A stretch of 64,000 nt of DNA from Vibrio campbellii CAIM 519 = NBRC 15631 = ATCC 25920 (GCF_002163755.1 NZ_CP015863.1:2046001-2110000); one strand, 5' to 3'; counted from the first letter of the stretch, positions 45,359 through 55,767 are shown. Translations and numbers: made by a program. Notes: generated by a model not told the origin, from the sequence alone.

Positions 45359-48250
45359 TTAAACTAGCTCAACGGCTAGCGTGTTGATTTTCAAGAGCAA
45401 AGATTCAAAGTCCGCTGTCGTCAGACAAGGATTCAAAATCGTAAATTTAAGAGCGGTCTTACCATCAACGATGGTTTCACCGAGAACTGCGATACCGCGA
45501 GTCAACGCTTCAAGACGCAACGCTTTGTTTAGTTCATCTAAATCTGCAGACGCGTTGTTTGTACGTACATTGGTTGCGCGGAATAGAACCGTTGAAAGTG
45601 CAGGCTCAGCCAGAAGCTCGAACTCTTCATGGGCGCGAACCATGTCAGCAACTTGCTGCGTTTGTACTAAAAGGTGATCGTACATGTCACCAAGCGCCTT
45701 AGGACCAACGTTTTGCATCGTCATAAAGACTTTCAATGCATCAAAACGCTTCGTCGTTGCGATAGATTTGTCTACCAAGTTAGGTAGCTCATCGTGTTCG
45801 CGGTTCAAGTAGTCAGCATGATGAAGTAGGAACTTAAAGTTCGACTTATCGTTCACCAACAATGCGCCACAGCTGATTGTTTGGTAGAACAGTTTGTGGA
45901 AGTCGACACTGATCGAGTGCGCACGCTCTACACCTTTCAGGCGCGATTTGTGGCTGCTCAGAATCAGTGCACCGCCATAAGCGCCATCAACGTGCATCCA
46001 CATTTCATGTTTCGCTGCCATATCCGCAATGAAGTTTAGATCGTCAATTGCACCGTGATCGGTCGTACCTGCTGTGCCAACAATAGCGAATGGAATCAAA
46101 CCTTCTGCTTTTGCCTTCGTTAAAACGTGATCTAACTGAGTAACATCCATCGTTCCGTCAGCGTTCGCATCGACAGTCATCACGGCTTTCTCACCCAGTC
46201 CCATCCAAGATGCTGACTTTTGAACCGTGAAGTGCGATTTCTTCGAACATACGATACGAAGTTTGTCCGCGTATTCTGGAAGACCCAGCTTCTGAATTGA
46301 GTGGTTACTTAGCTTGTCTGCAACCCAGTCACGCGCTAGCATTAAGCCCATCTGGTTGCTCTGCGTGCCACCGCTGGTGAAGATGCCATCCGCCTTCTCA
46401 CCAAGCTCATACTTGTCGCACAGCCAGTTAATCACCTTTTGCTCTACGTAAGTCGCAGAAGACGCTTGATCCCATGAATCCATTGATTGGTTCAGCGCTG
46501 CAATCATGGCTTCTGCCGCTACCGCAGGCATCAAAGGAGGCGTGTGCAGGTGAGCAATACAATCTGGGTGCTGAGTGAAGATTGCATTCTTCGCGACAAG
46601 CTCAGCCGCCTCATCAATTACAGATTTGAGCGGTGCGTTTTTGTTGTCCAAGTCGATCGCGTTGATTGCCGTTTCCAGCAATTTAGGGTTCATACCAGAG
46701 TATGGCGCATTGACCTTTTCGAATACCGACTTCATCGCCGCAGTCGTATGGTTCATTACCGATGCAAATTCAGCGCTGCCAAGTTCACCTGTATGAATAA
46801 AGTGCTTTTTCCACTCTTCTTGCGGGTCTGCTTCAACATGACTACCGCCTGCAGCGAGGATTGCGTCTTCCAGAACTCGAAGTGCAAAGTCAATTTGCTC
46901 GAAAGAAATGATAAGTGGCGGAAGGAAACGAATCACAGAGCCATCACGGCCACCTTTTTCTACCATCAAGCCACGTTCAAGAGCCGCGCGTTGAATATCA
47001 AGAGTAAGCTGGCCATCCGACAAAGGCTCACCGAACTTATTGAGTTTGCAGTTTGGATTCTTAATTTCTACACCCAACATTAAACCTTTACCGCGAACAT
47101 CCGCGATACAGTTAACGCGTTTTTGAATGCTCTCAAGACCAAAGCGTAGGTACTGGCCTGCAACATTTGCATGCTCAACAAGATTGTCGCGTTGGATGAT
47201 TTCTAGTGCCTTCGCACCTGACACCATAGCAAGTTGGTTGCCACGGAACGTACCAGTGTGCTCACCTGGCTTCCATGTATCGTGTTGCTTGTTGATCACC
47301 AATAGTGACATTGGCAAGCCACCACCGATCGCTTTAGACAAACACAAAATATCAGGAACAATGCCCGCTTCTTCGAATGCGAAGTTGTAGCCCGACTTAC
47401 CGACACCACATTGAATTTCATCAAAAATCAGTAGGATACCGTGATCGCCACAGATGCGGCGCAATTCACGTAGCCAAAATGCAGGAGCAGGAATAACACC
47501 GCCTTCACCTTGCACTGGCTCTACAATGATTGCAGCAGGCTTCATGATACCGGCTTCGTCGTCGTTCAGTAGACGTTCGATGTAACGAATGCTCGCTTTC
47601 GCCCCTTCGTCACCACCTAGACCAAACGGACAGCGCAAGCTGTAAGGGAAAGGCATGAAGTGCACGTCTGACATCAAACCAGTACGACGAGCTTTGGTGC
47701 CCAAGTTCCCCATCATACCCATAGTGCCGTTCGTCATGCCGTGGTAGGCACCGCGGAAAGCAAACATGGTGTTACGACCCGTGGTTTGTTTGGCCAGCTT
47801 GATTGCTGCCTCAACCGCGTCTGCACCAGAAGGGCCACAGAACTGAATCACGCAGTTGTCACTCAGTTCTTGAGGAAGAAAGCCTTTAACAGACTTAATA
47901 AAATGCGTTTTCGCAGATGTCGCGATATCCAGAGTTTGGTACGGCAGACCAGAGTCCAATTGTTCTTTTAGCGCTTGGTTAATTTCTGGATGGTTGTAAC
48001 CTAGAGCCAAAGTACCCGCGCCAGCAAGACAGTCTAAGAAGATCTGGCCTCGCGTATCTTCGACCAAACAGCCATAAGCTTGTTTAATCGCGATAGGTAA
48101 ACGACGTGGGTAAGAACGAACCTCAGATTCATGTTCAGCCTGTTCAAGAAGCACTTGATCAGGAGTTAGGTCATACGTTCCTTCAACAACAGGAACCTGA
48201 GAGGAAAAGTAATTTGCGATAGTGTTATCGACTTCAAAGGCAGTGCTCAT
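45359..48250 (-). CDS. fused diaminobutyrate aminotransferase / decarboxylase
   Basis: A 963-residue bifunctional enzyme. Residues 1-470 are an omega-class aminotransferase that makes L-2,4-diaminobutyrate from aspartate semialdehyde (LIFDEIQCGVGKSG; PLP Lys306 in CLSKAIGGGLP). Residues 485-963 are a group II decarboxylase yielding 1,3-diaminopropane (FTSGGTQSNQMGLMLA, HVDGAYGG; PLP Lys786 in SVDFHKLFYQ). The fusion is a hallmark of Vibrio norspermidine synthesis. It is first in the operon fusion-dehydrogenase-nspC, with a long untranslated or regulatory stretch upstream. Confidence 0.95.
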   Translation of the reverse strand: MSTAFEVDNTIANYFSSQVPVVEGTYDLTPDQVLLEQAEHESEVRSYPRRLPIAIKQAYGCLVEDTRGQIFLDCLAGAGTLALGYNHPEINQALKEQLDSGLPYQTLDIATSAKTHFIKSVKGFLPQELSDNCVIQFCGPSGADAVEAAIKLAKQTTGRNTMFAFRGAYHGMTNGTMGMMGNLGTKARRTGLMSDVHFMPFPYSLRCPFGLGGDEGAKASIRYIERLLNDDEAGIMKPAAIIVEPVQGEGGVIPAPAFWLRELRRICGDHGILLIFDEIQCGVGKSGYNFAFEEAGIVPDILCLSKAIGGGLPMSLLVINKQHDTWKPGEHTGTFRGNQLAMVSGAKALEIIQRDNLVEHANVAGQYLRFGLESIQKRVNCIADVRGKGLMLGVEIKNPNCKLNKFGEPLSDGQLTLDIQRAALERGLMVEKGGRDGSVIRFLPPLIISFEQIDFALRVLEDAILAAGGSHVEADPQEEWKKHFIHTGELGSAEFASVMNHTTAAMKSVFEKVNAPYSGMNPKLLETAINAIDLDNKNAPLKSVIDEAAELVAKNAIFTQHPDCIAHLHTPPLMPAVAAEAMIAALNQSMDSWDQASSATYVEQKVINWLCDKYELGEKADGIFTSGGTQSNQMGLMLARDWVADKLSNHSIQKLGLPEYADKLRIVCSKKSHFTVQKSASWMGLGEKAVMTVDANADGTMDVTQLDHVLTKAKAEGLIPFAIVGTAGTTDHGAIDDLNFIADMAAKHEMWMHVDGAYGGALILSSHKSRLKGVERAHSISVDFHKLFYQTISCGALLVNDKSNFKFLLHHADYLNREHDELPNLVDKSIATTKRFDALKVFMTMQNVGPKALGDMYDHLLVQTQQVADMVRAHEEFELLAEPALSTVLFRATNVRTNNASADLDELNKALRLEALTRGIAVLGETIVDGKTALKFTILNPCLTTADFESLLLKINTLAVELV

Positions 48251-48977
48251 ACTACATAATCCCTTGAATTATAATGATTCTCTTTCCTGTATTTATTCTT
48301 GTTAGTATTAAATAACAGGAAATACAGATATACCTCCGCATTCATCGTTACTTAAACGACAAATACAGATAACCCGTCACGACGAACGCGACTTTTATTG
48401 TGCTTGGAGAGTAATCAAGGTTCCGTAATGCATCCGTTTTGTAAAACGGGACATTTCGGCAGTATGAAGCTGATTAGTGTGTGTTTGTTTAAAGGTTTCA
48501 ATGTTGGGTTTCCCATTAACATGCTGCTTCTTACAGCACTAGTATCCCGTCTATCGACAAATGGCTTTGCCGATACCTACCCTACGTAATGTCACAATCA
48601 GCTTGAATGGTCATTACGCGTATCCCCCAGAGAATCAAAGTCGTAATAATACGCTCCGAGATTGCGCGCGAATTTATCACAAAATAAAATCTTCTGGCAA
48701 TATTTTTCACAGGTTGCATATTGATTTAGATCACAATCGGCAGCAAACGTTTACTCGGTTCATTTTCATTAATATTGATATGCATCGCAGAAAATCGTCT
48801 TAAATCCATCAACGGTTGAAAAGAGAAAATATAAGGACAGCCTGCTTGAGCGGCTCTGAGAAGGCATTTTCTTACTGCGCCATCAGAGCGCCAAAGCAAG
48901 ATTAGAGAGGGATTCTAATACGATTGGATGTATGAAGTCGCTAAGTAGAACTGAAGGAAGACTCAAACAGCATAAAC
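48251..48977. promoter_or_regulatory. long gene-poor region upstream of the norspermidine operon
   Basis: About 730 bp without a convincing gene. Near the operon start, TTTCCTGTATTT (48283) and AAATAACAGGAAATACAG (48310) are related inverted and direct repeats that may be an operator. At 48721-48734 TTGATTTAGATCAC matches the FNR consensus (TTGATnnnnATCAA) in all but one base; extended by CA it also fits half of a CRP site. From 48830 to 48960 the plus strand holds several short GC-rich inverted segments that could be a small RNA, but no clear terminator in that direction. Confidence 0.4.
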
Positions 48978-48980
48978 GAA

Positions 48981-49006
48981 AAAGCCCAGCATAAATGCTG
49001 GGCTTT
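48981..49006 (-). terminator. terminator of the tRNA operon
   Basis: AAAGCCCAGCAT / ATGCTGGGCTTT; T5 follows on the minus strand, directly after the last tRNA. Confidence 0.88.
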
Positions 49007-49012
49007 CGAATC

Positions 49013-49088
49013 TGGAGCGACACACGAGGTTCGAACTCGTGACCTCAACCTTGGCAAGGTTGCGCTCTACCAACTGAGCTAGTGTCGC
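49013..49088 (-). tRNA. tRNA-Gly(GCC), copy 2
   Basis: 76 nt with encoded CCA. Acceptor GCGACAC / GTGTCGC, D stem GCTC/GAGC, anticodon stem CAACC/GGTTG with loop TTGCCAA (anticodon GCC) and T arm ACGAG-TTCGAAC-CTCGT all fold. Its sequence is identical to the copy at 49267. Confidence 0.97.
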
Positions 49089-49099
49089 AGATTTTGATA

Positions 49100-49186
49100 T
49101 GGTGCCCCGGGCCGGACTTGAACCGGCACAACGCGAACGTCGAGGGATTTTAAATCCCTTGTGTCTACCAATTCCACCACCAGGGC
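49100..49186 (-). tRNA. tRNA-Leu(TAA)
   Basis: 87 nt with CCA and the long variable arm of class II tRNAs. Acceptor GCCCTGG / CCGGGGC, anticodon loop TTTAAAA (anticodon TAA), variable stem around CGACGTTCGCGTTG, T loop TTCAAGT. It is equivalent in position to leuZ of E. coli. Confidence 0.96.
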
Positions 49187-49266
49187 ACACAAATTTCTTT
49201 GTGATGCCTTTACAGAAAAGTAAAACACCATCATCTAATACCGCTTAACGCCGTATCATTTTTATT

Positions 49267-49342
49267 TGGAGCGACACACGAGGTTCGAACTCGTGACCTC
49301 AACCTTGGCAAGGTTGCGCTCTACCAACTGAGCTAGTGTCGC
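49267..49342 (-). tRNA. tRNA-Gly(GCC), copy 1
   Basis: 76 nt with CCA, identical to the copy at 49013. It is equivalent in position to glyW of E. coli, in the pgsA-linked cluster. Confidence 0.97.
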
Positions 49343-49379
49343 ATTTATTCTTGAAAGTCATTCACTCTCGAAAGAATAA

Positions 49380-49453
49380 TGGAGGCGCCTCCCGGAGTCG
49401 AACCGAGGTCCACGGATTTGCAATCCGCTGCATAGCCACTCTGCCAAGGCGCC
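49380..49453 (-). tRNA. tRNA-Cys(GCA)
   Basis: 74 nt with CCA. Acceptor GGCGCCT / AGGCGCC, anticodon loop TTGCAAA (anticodon GCA), T arm CTCGG-TTCGACT-CCGGG. It is first in the four-tRNA operon, corresponding to cysT of E. coli. Confidence 0.97.
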
Positions 49454-49519
49454 TTATTTGTGAAGGAAGTTTAACTCCTTTCACCACCCTTTCGAGCTGT
49501 GCTCTTGGGTACGGGATGC

Positions 49520-49547
49520 ATTCTACGGATTCGAGCGATCGAGTCAA
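49520..49547 (-). promoter_or_regulatory. promoter of the tRNA operon
   Basis: On the minus strand TTGACT (49547-49542), a 16-bp spacer and TAGAAT (49525-49520) are followed by a GC-rich discriminator (GCATCCCG), as in stringently controlled stable-RNA promoters. The tRNAs are thus not dependent on read-through from pgsA. The 250 bp from here to the pgsA terminator contain nothing else I can support. Confidence 0.8.
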
Positions 49548-49798
49548 CACTATTTTTATTTTTTTAAATCGTTTGACCAGAATTTGTGCGAAAGACGGTA
49601 AATTGATTAGTTTTAATACTGAGAATATTCGAAATACACTTGTTTATCATGAATATTGGGCTACTCCCCTTACCCATTCCAAGGCGTTATTCTTGATTTC
49701 AAGTGCTGATAATCAGCGGAACAGACTTGAATAAAGTATGGAGCAGTTAAAAGTAAGACTTAGATCACACTCCTATCGCCCTTTGAGAATTAGATAAA

Positions 49799-49822
49799 AA
49801 AAGCAGGCTACGTGCCTGCTTC
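49799..49822 (-). terminator. terminator of varA-uvrC-pgsA
   Basis: AAGCAGGC / GCCTGCTT with a short loop; T-rich on the minus strand side. Confidence 0.85.
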
Positions 49823-49849
49823 TTAAAATGCTATTTGCGTTTGATTGTT

Positions 49850-50407
49850 TTAGTGGTGCTCTTCATTAAGCAAATCGTCTTTCGCCGCCGCTAGATACTG
49901 AACCATTGACCAGTAGGTCAGGAAAGTCGCAACATACAAAGCACCAAAACCAAGCCACACCATCCAATCATCGTAACGCCAGATCAGAACCCAGAGTGCA
50001 AACATTTGGGAGACCGTTTTTACTTTGCCAACCCAAGAAACTGCCACACTGGCTCGCTTACCGATTTCTGCCATCCATTCACGCAATGCAGAGATGATGA
50101 TTTCGCGCGCTATCATAGTCACGGCGGGGATGGTCACCCAAATACTGTGATAATGCTCTGTAATCAAAATCAGGGCCGTTGCAACCAGTACTTTATCTGC
50201 CACAGGGTCAATGAAAGCACCAAAGCGAGACGTTTGGCCTAGCTTACGAGCCAGCATGCCGTCAAGCCAATCTGTAAAACCTGCAACCCAGAAAACCATT
50301 GCTGCTGCAAAAGGCGCCCAAGAGTAAGGTAGATAGAAAACAACCACAAAAACTGGGATTAAGAACAGTCTTAGTAGAGATAGAATGTTCGGGATATTCA
50401 AACGCAT
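49850..50407 (-). CDS. pgsA: CDP-diacylglycerol-glycerol-3-phosphate 3-phosphatidyltransferase
   Basis: A 185-residue inner-membrane enzyme making phosphatidylglycerol phosphate. The CDP-alcohol phosphotransferase signature D-G-x2-A-R-x8-G-x3-D-x3-D is complete in [20 protein letters not shown] and the following IDPVADK. There are four to five membrane segments, the N-terminus is [19 protein letters not shown], and the C-terminal tail is hydrophilic. It follows uvrC by 46 bp on the same strand. Confidence 0.96.
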   Translation of the reverse strand: MRLNIPNILSLLRLFLIPVFVVVFYLPYSWAPFAAAMVFWVAGFTDWLDGMLARKLGQTSRFGAFIDPVADKVLVATALILITEHYHSIWVTIPAVTMIAREIIISALREWMAEIGKRASVAVSWVGKVKTVSQMFALWVLIWRYDDWMVWLGFGALYVATFLTYWSMVQYLAAAKDDLLNEEHH

Positions 50408-50453
50408 TTTATTATTCTCTTACATATTGCGGCTTAATGTTGCGGGATTTTCC

Positions 50454-52286
50454 TTATTGTTTCAATGCTTGGAAAATAATTTCTGCCAAAGAGTGACTAA
50501 TTCCCGGTACTTTGGCGATTTCTTCGACACTTGCACGCTTCAATTCCTGCAATCCACCCATGTATTTGAGTAAGGCTTGACGACGTTTCGGTCCTACGCC
50601 TTCAATCCCCTCTAAAGCACTGGTACGACGGGTTTTGCCACGTTTCGCTCTATGGCCTGCAATAGCATGGTTATGACTCTCATCTCGGATGTGCTGGATC
50701 AAGTGCAATGCCGGCGCATCACTTGGCAAGTTAAATTCCTCGCCATCTACGGTAATTAAGGTTTCAAGTCCCGGTTTACGAGTAACGCCTTTGGCAATAC
50801 CAATCATGATTGGACGCTTCGGCCAATCCCCCCAATATTGGGAAATGATCTCATGCGCTCGATTGAGTTGTCCTTTACCACCATCGATAAAGATAATGTC
50901 AGGAACCTTCTCTACATCTAGCTGCTTCGAATAACGACGCTCTAAGGCTTGTCCCATTGCAGCGTAATCATCGCCGCCAGTAATGCCTGTGATGTTGTAA
51001 CGACGATACTCTTGCTTAACTGGGCCTTCACTGTTGAACACCACACAAGAGGCAATAGTGCTCTCGCCCATCGTGTGCGAAATATCGAAACACTCCATGC
51101 GAGCGATAGTTTCCATGCCCAAGACTTCTCTCAGAGCTTTGAAGCGCTGATTGATGGTCATCTTGTGATTAATTTTGGTCGTAATGGCAGTAAGCGCATT
51201 AGTATTGGAAAGTTTTAGATAACGTCCACGTGAGCCAGTTGGAGAGGTATGGAACTGAACCTTACGTCCTGCCACTTCACTCAGAGCTTGCTGGATCGGC
51301 TCGATGTCACCACCCAGCTCTTGATTCAAGATAATACGGGACGGAATGGTGCGCGCCTCGTTATGACTCAGGTAATACTGAGTAAGGAAGCTATCAAATA
51401 CTTCTTGTTGACTGGTGTTCTGTGGGATCTTAGGAAAATGACTGCGACTGCCTAACACCTTACCCTGACGAATCATCAAGATATGGATACATGCGATACC
51501 GTTCTCTTGAGCAAAGCCAAGTACGTCCATATCGTCCATACTGTCTTCTGAAACGTATTGCTGTTCTTGTACGCGTCGAATCGCTTGGATCTGGTCACGG
51601 AACTTAGCGGCATCTTCAAAACGAAGTTGCTGGCTTGCCACTTCCATCTTCTCAATGAGCTGCTCAAGTACTTGCTTATCTTTGCCCTGCAAAAATAAAC
51701 GCACAAAACCCACCAGCTCGGCGTACTCTTCATCAGAAATAATCGTGCTGACACACGGACCCGCACAACGACCAATTTGGTACATCAAACAAGGGCGAGT
51801 ACGGTTGGAATAAACCGTATCTTCACACTGACGAACAGGGAGTGTTTTCTGCAAAAGGTGCAAAGTTTCTCGTACCGCACCAGAATCCGGGTATGGTCCA
51901 AAGTACTCACCTTTGCGCTTTTTCGCACCACGATGCATAGACAATCGCGGATGTTTATGACCGCTAATGAAAATGTAAGGGTACGATTTGTCATCACGCA
52001 GAAGTACATTGTATTTGGGTAAATATTGCTTGATGTAGTTGTGCTCAAGGATGAGCGCTTCCGTCTCGGTATGGGTTACCGTGACATCAATTTTAGCGAT
52101 ATTACTTACGAGAGCGCGGGTCTTCTCACTGTCGACTTTCTTGCGAAAGTAGCTTGAGAGGCGCTTTTTGAGATCTTTGGCTTTGCCTACATAAATGACA
52201 ACAGCCTCGGCGTTGTACATTCTGTAAACGCCGGGCTGATGAGTTACTGTCTTGAGAAAGGAAGCCGAATCGAAGGGTTGATTCAC
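50454..52286 (-). CDS. uvrC: excinuclease ABC subunit C
   Basis: A 610-residue dual-incision nuclease of nucleotide excision repair. The N-terminal GIY-YIG domain ([23 protein letters not shown]) makes the 3' cut. A UVR motif ([17 protein letters not shown]) contacts UvrB. The RNase H-like domain with FDISH, and [12 protein letters not shown], makes the 5' cut. Tandem helix-hairpin-helix motifs end the protein ([20 protein letters not shown]). It begins with GTG 52286, two bases downstream of the varA stop. Confidence 0.96.
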   Translation of the reverse strand: MNQPFDSASFLKTVTHQPGVYRMYNAEAVVIYVGKAKDLKKRLSSYFRKKVDSEKTRALVSNIAKIDVTVTHTETEALILEHNYIKQYLPKYNVLLRDDKSYPYIFISGHKHPRLSMHRGAKKRKGEYFGPYPDSGAVRETLHLLQKTLPVRQCEDTVYSNRTRPCLMYQIGRCAGPCVSTIISDEEYAELVGFVRLFLQGKDKQVLEQLIEKMEVASQQLRFEDAAKFRDQIQAIRRVQEQQYVSEDSMDDMDVLGFAQENGIACIHILMIRQGKVLGSRSHFPKIPQNTSQQEVFDSFLTQYYLSHNEARTIPSRIILNQELGGDIEPIQQALSEVAGRKVQFHTSPTGSRGRYLKLSNTNALTAITTKINHKMTINQRFKALREVLGMETIARMECFDISHTMGESTIASCVVFNSEGPVKQEYRRYNITGITGGDDYAAMGQALERRYSKQLDVEKVPDIIFIDGGKGQLNRAHEIISQYWGDWPKRPIMIGIAKGVTRKPGLETLITVDGEEFNLPSDAPALHLIQHIRDESHNHAIAGHRAKRGKTRRTSALEGIEGVGPKRRQALLKYMGGLQELKRASVEEIAKVPGISHSLAEIIFQALKQ

Positions 52287-52287
52287 A

Positions 52288-52932
52288 CTAAAGGGTCTCG
52301 GTGTCCAGCATTCCGTGGCGGATCGCTAAGTGTGTTAACTCAACGTCACCATTGATGTCCAATTTGCTAAACAGACGGTAGCGGTAGCTGTTGACTGTTT
52401 TTGGACTTAAATTCAGTTGTTCAGAAATATCCGTTACTTTCTGCCCTTTAGTGATCATCATCATGATCTGCAGTTCGCGTTCAGAAAGGTCTTTAAATGG
52501 GTTTTCTGAGGCAGGTGAGAATTGACTCAATGCCATCTGCTGCGCAATCTCTGGCGAGATGTAACGCTGCCCACTGTTAACCACACGAATTGCGTTAACC
52601 ATTTCATCAGGGCCTGCACCTTTGGTTAGGTAACCAGAAGCACCCGCCTGCATCACTTTAGTTGGGAACGGATTTTCCGTATGAACGGTTAATACGATGA
52701 TTTTTACGTCAGGATTCACGCGAAGAATCTTTTTAGTGGCTTCCAAGCCGCCAATTCCTGGCATGTTCATATCCATTAAAACGACGTCTGCATGATTACT
52801 GCGACACCATTTTACTGCTTCTTCACCGCTGTCAGCTTCTCCTGCTACGTTCATTCCACGGACGTCTTCAATAATACGTCGTATCCCTGTGCGAACCAGC
52901 TCGTGATCATCTACAAGGAAAACATTTATCAA
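52288..52932 (-). CDS. varA: VarA/UvrY/GacA response regulator
   Basis: The protein has 214 residues: a receiver domain with D8-D9 and phosphoacceptor D54 ([13 protein letters not shown]), then a LuxR-type helix-turn-helix ([36 protein letters not shown]). It is the partner of the hybrid kinase VarS/BarA and activates the Csr small RNAs, so it sits above CsrA-controlled virulence and metabolism. It likely starts at TTG 52932 with GGAG eight bases ahead. The order varA-uvrC-pgsA-tRNAs matches uvrY-uvrC-pgsA-glyW in E. coli. Confidence 0.93.
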   Translation of the reverse strand: MINVFLVDDHELVRTGIRRIIEDVRGMNVAGEADSGEEAVKWCRSNHADVVLMDMNMPGIGGLEATKKILRVNPDVKIIVLTVHTENPFPTKVMQAGASGYLTKGAGPDEMVNAIRVVNSGQRYISPEIAQQMALSQFSPASENPFKDLSERELQIMMMITKGQKVTDISEQLNLSPKTVNSYRYRLFSKLDINGDVELTHLAIRHGMLDTETL

Positions 52933-53299
52933 ACTTGTATCTCCACGCTTTTATTGGCTCTGCACCCACATAACTTTATGTCAATGTGGATATCAGTATG
53001 AGTGCCTATATACTACCGCATTAGGCAAAAAATTGCTTTCTATGAATATGTGCTTAAACGCAAAGTTTGGCAAGAACTTATTCATAAACCACTCTATTAT
53101 TTGAGTGTGTTGCGTGCAAAGCCGATTTTTAAGACAAGATAATTAACAACATAAACTTCAATAAATCAAGCAACTAGATTTCACTTTGCTCAGCAAAACG
53201 CAATATCACCCATAAATGGTTATTCCATAAGCGAGATATCTTCGCTTTTGTACACCCTTAAGACACGCACTTGAACGGTGAAATTCAGCAGCGCTCTTT
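52933..53299. promoter_or_regulatory. divergent region between varA and polB
   Basis: About 370 bp, AT-rich, with no gene. It carries the varA promoter and the upstream part of the SOS-regulated polB promoter. I see no defined operator apart from the LexA box at 53300. Confidence 0.4.
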
Positions 53300-53319
53300 T
53301 ACTGGTTATTTTTACAGTT
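53300..53319 (+). promoter_or_regulatory. LexA (SOS) box of polB
   Basis: TACTGGTTATTTTTACAGTT has the invariant CTG-N10-CAG and outer TA/T-rich flanks of the gamma-proteobacterial SOS box. It lies 45 bp before the proposed polB start, followed by a TAGAAT-like -10. polB (dinA) is SOS-induced in E. coli. Confidence 0.82.
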
Positions 53320-53364
53320 CTTAATGATAGAATACGTGCTTCATTGATTTACAAGGTTTCTCTA

Positions 53365-55728
53365 TTGAAAATCCAACAAGGCTTCCTTCTCACTCGCCAA
53401 GCCCGAGACATCAAAGGTCAAACTCAGATTGAGCTTTGGCTTTCGACCGAGAATGGTCCCACCCAATTGTTGATTCAAGGAGAAAGGCCCGTCTTCTTTA
53501 TTGAACAGGCGCACATCGAGCAAACCAAGCAACTTGCCAGCTCTAAACGCATTGCCGTCGACATTCGCGCGCTTGAGCTAAAGAACTTTCAACTAACACC
53601 TTTAGCTGCGTGTTACACGCAAACGACAAAAGACGCGTTCGCTCTACAAGATGAGCTCAAGCAACATGACATCGTTCATTTCGAAGGCGACGTGCGTCTT
53701 GCTGACCGCTATTTGATGGAACGTTTTATTAAAGGCAGCATGGAGTTTACCGGGAATCTACAATCTCGAAACGGGTTCCAACGCGTCCAAAACGCAAAGT
53801 GTCGAACAGGCGAATACCAGCCGAAGCTACACGTGGTGTCCTTAGATTTAGAATGTTCAGAAAAAGGTATTCTCTATTCGATTGGTTTAGACAGCCCTGT
53901 CGATTCACGAGTGCTCATGATTGGAGAGCCGGAACCAGCAGAGACAGCAATTCAATGGGTGAAAGATGAAAAGGCACTACTCGATGCTTTGATCGCTTGG
54001 TTCAAGCAGTTCGACCCAGACGTCATTGTTGGCTGGAACGTGATCGACTTCGATTTCCGCCTGCTACACAAGTGCGCAGAGTGGCACAACATGAAGCTGA
54101 TGTTAGGCCGCGCTGACCAGCCAAGTTTCTTCCGCAGCTCCGCGCAAAGCCAACAAGGTTTTATCTCAATCCCTGGTCGTGTGGTGCTGGATGGTATCGA
54201 TACGCTCAAAACCGCGACATACCATTTCCGCTCTTGGTCACTTGAGTCGGTTTCACAAGAGCTCCTTGGCGAAGGTAAAGAGATTCATAACGTTCATGAT
54301 CGAATGGACGAAATCAATCGCATGTACCGTTCAGACAAGCCTTCTCTCGCTAAATACAACTTGCAAGACTGTGTGTTGGTCAACAAGATTTTTGACCACA
54401 CTCACCTACTCGACTTCGCAATCGAACGCTCTCGCCTAACGGGTGTGGAACTGGATCGCGTCGGGGGCTCAGTAGCAGCTTTTACTAATTTGTATTTGCC
54501 GCAAATCCACCGAGCTGGCTATGTTGCACCAAATCTCCATCCCGAAAATTGGATAGCTAGCCCAGGCGGCTATGTGATGGACTCGATCCCAAACCTTTAT
54601 GACTCGGTATTGGTACTCGATTTTAAGAGCCTTTACCCTTCTATCATTCGCTCATTCTTGATCGATCCTATGGGTTTAGTCGAAGGCTTACAGCTTGAAA
54701 TCGGCAAATCAGACAATGAAGCCGTACCGGGGTTTCGTGGTGGTCAGTTCCATCGCAAAAAACACTTCCTGCCAGAGATGATCGAAAAGCTCTGGGCAGC
54801 GCGCGATGTCGCAAAGAAGAACAACGAAAAAGCGTTCTCGCAAGCCATCAAAATCATCATGAACTCTTTTTATGGTGTGCTTGGTTCTTCTGGCTGTCGT
54901 TTCTTTGATACCCGCCTTGCTTCGAGCATCACTATGCGTGGCCACGAAATAATGAAACAAACCAAAGTTCTGATTGAGGACAAAGGTTATCAAGTGATCT
55001 ATGGCGACACCGATTCAACGTTTGTGTCTTTAAATGGCGCGTACAGCCAAGTAGACGCCGATAAGATTGGTAATGAACTGGTCGACTACATCAACCAATG
55101 GTGGAATGACCATCTGCGCAGTGAGTACAACCTCAACTCGATTCTTGAACTCGAATACGAAACCCATTATCGCAAGTTCCTGATGCCAACCATCCGTGGT
55201 GCGGAAACGGGCTCAAAAAAACGCTACGCAGGTTTGATTGGTGAAGGCGAACAAGAACGCATTATCTTCAAAGGATTAGAAAGTGCACGCACCGACTGGA
55301 CACCACTGGCACAGCGATTCCAAAATACTTTGTACCAAATGATCTTCCACGGCGAAGATCCAAGTGATTACGTGCGAGAGATGGTCGAAAAAACCAATAA
55401 TGGTGAGTTTGATGATCAGCTGGTATATCAAAAGCGTTTACGCCGCAAGCTACACGAATACCAAAAGAATATTCCACCACAAGTACGTGCTGCGCGCCTA
55501 GCCGATGACATCAACGCTAAATTAGGCAGACCATTGCAGTATCAAAACCGTGGTCGAATCGAGTACTTGATTACTGTAAACGGGCCAGAGCCACACGAAT
55601 ACCGCAATAGTCCTATCGACTACCAGCACTATATTGATAAACAGTTGAAGCCAGTGGCCGATGCGATTTTGCCGTTTATTGGCACAGACTTCGAGCAGTT
55701 ATCTGCGCCGCAGATGGGGCTGTTCTAA
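53365..55728 (+). CDS. polB: DNA polymerase II (family B)
   Basis: A 787-residue SOS-inducible repair polymerase with proofreading. Exonuclease motifs are LDLECSEKG (Exo I), VGWNVIDFDF (Exo II) and YNLQDC (Exo III). Polymerase motifs are LDFKSLYPSIIRSF (A), KIIMNSFYGVLG (B) and VIYGDTDSTFVSL (C). The reading frame extends to 53278, but that part contains the LexA box. TTG 53365 with AAGG upstream gives KIQQGFLLTRQARD, matching the E. coli N-terminus and length. It is monocistronic. Confidence 0.95.
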   Translation: MKIQQGFLLTRQARDIKGQTQIELWLSTENGPTQLLIQGERPVFFIEQAHIEQTKQLASSKRIAVDIRALELKNFQLTPLAACYTQTTKDAFALQDELKQHDIVHFEGDVRLADRYLMERFIKGSMEFTGNLQSRNGFQRVQNAKCRTGEYQPKLHVVSLDLECSEKGILYSIGLDSPVDSRVLMIGEPEPAETAIQWVKDEKALLDALIAWFKQFDPDVIVGWNVIDFDFRLLHKCAEWHNMKLMLGRADQPSFFRSSAQSQQGFISIPGRVVLDGIDTLKTATYHFRSWSLESVSQELLGEGKEIHNVHDRMDEINRMYRSDKPSLAKYNLQDCVLVNKIFDHTHLLDFAIERSRLTGVELDRVGGSVAAFTNLYLPQIHRAGYVAPNLHPENWIASPGGYVMDSIPNLYDSVLVLDFKSLYPSIIRSFLIDPMGLVEGLQLEIGKSDNEAVPGFRGGQFHRKKHFLPEMIEKLWAARDVAKKNNEKAFSQAIKIIMNSFYGVLGSSGCRFFDTRLASSITMRGHEIMKQTKVLIEDKGYQVIYGDTDSTFVSLNGAYSQVDADKIGNELVDYINQWWNDHLRSEYNLNSILELEYETHYRKFLMPTIRGAETGSKKRYAGLIGEGEQERIIFKGLESARTDWTPLAQRFQNTLYQMIFHGEDPSDYVREMVEKTNNGEFDDQLVYQKRLRRKLHEYQKNIPPQVRAARLADDINAKLGRPLQYQNRGRIEYLITVNGPEPHEYRNSPIDYQHYIDKQLKPVADAILPFIGTDFEQLSAPQMGLF

Positions 55729-55767
55729 ATCAAATTCCAGGTTGAAGGGAGTTAACGCTAGCTGACA

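Noticed and set aside
46487..47083. 198-codon frame inside the diaminobutyrate fusion gene
   Set aside because: It is antisense to the aminotransferase-decarboxylase, rich in Arg/Cys/His as expected from reverse reading of a real gene.
48398..48803. Two overlapping short frames in the gene-poor region
   Set aside because: No ribosome sites, no motif, and they overlap each other in different frames; a small RNA or leader is more likely there than proteins.
48963..49190. Open frame over the tRNA-Gly and tRNA-Leu genes
   Set aside because: It consists entirely of tRNA and terminator sequence; the tRNAs fold completely with CCA ends.
49336..49734. 132-codon frame on the plus strand
   Set aside because: It crosses tRNA-Cys and the tRNA promoter on the opposite strand, and has no ribosome site or recognisable composition.
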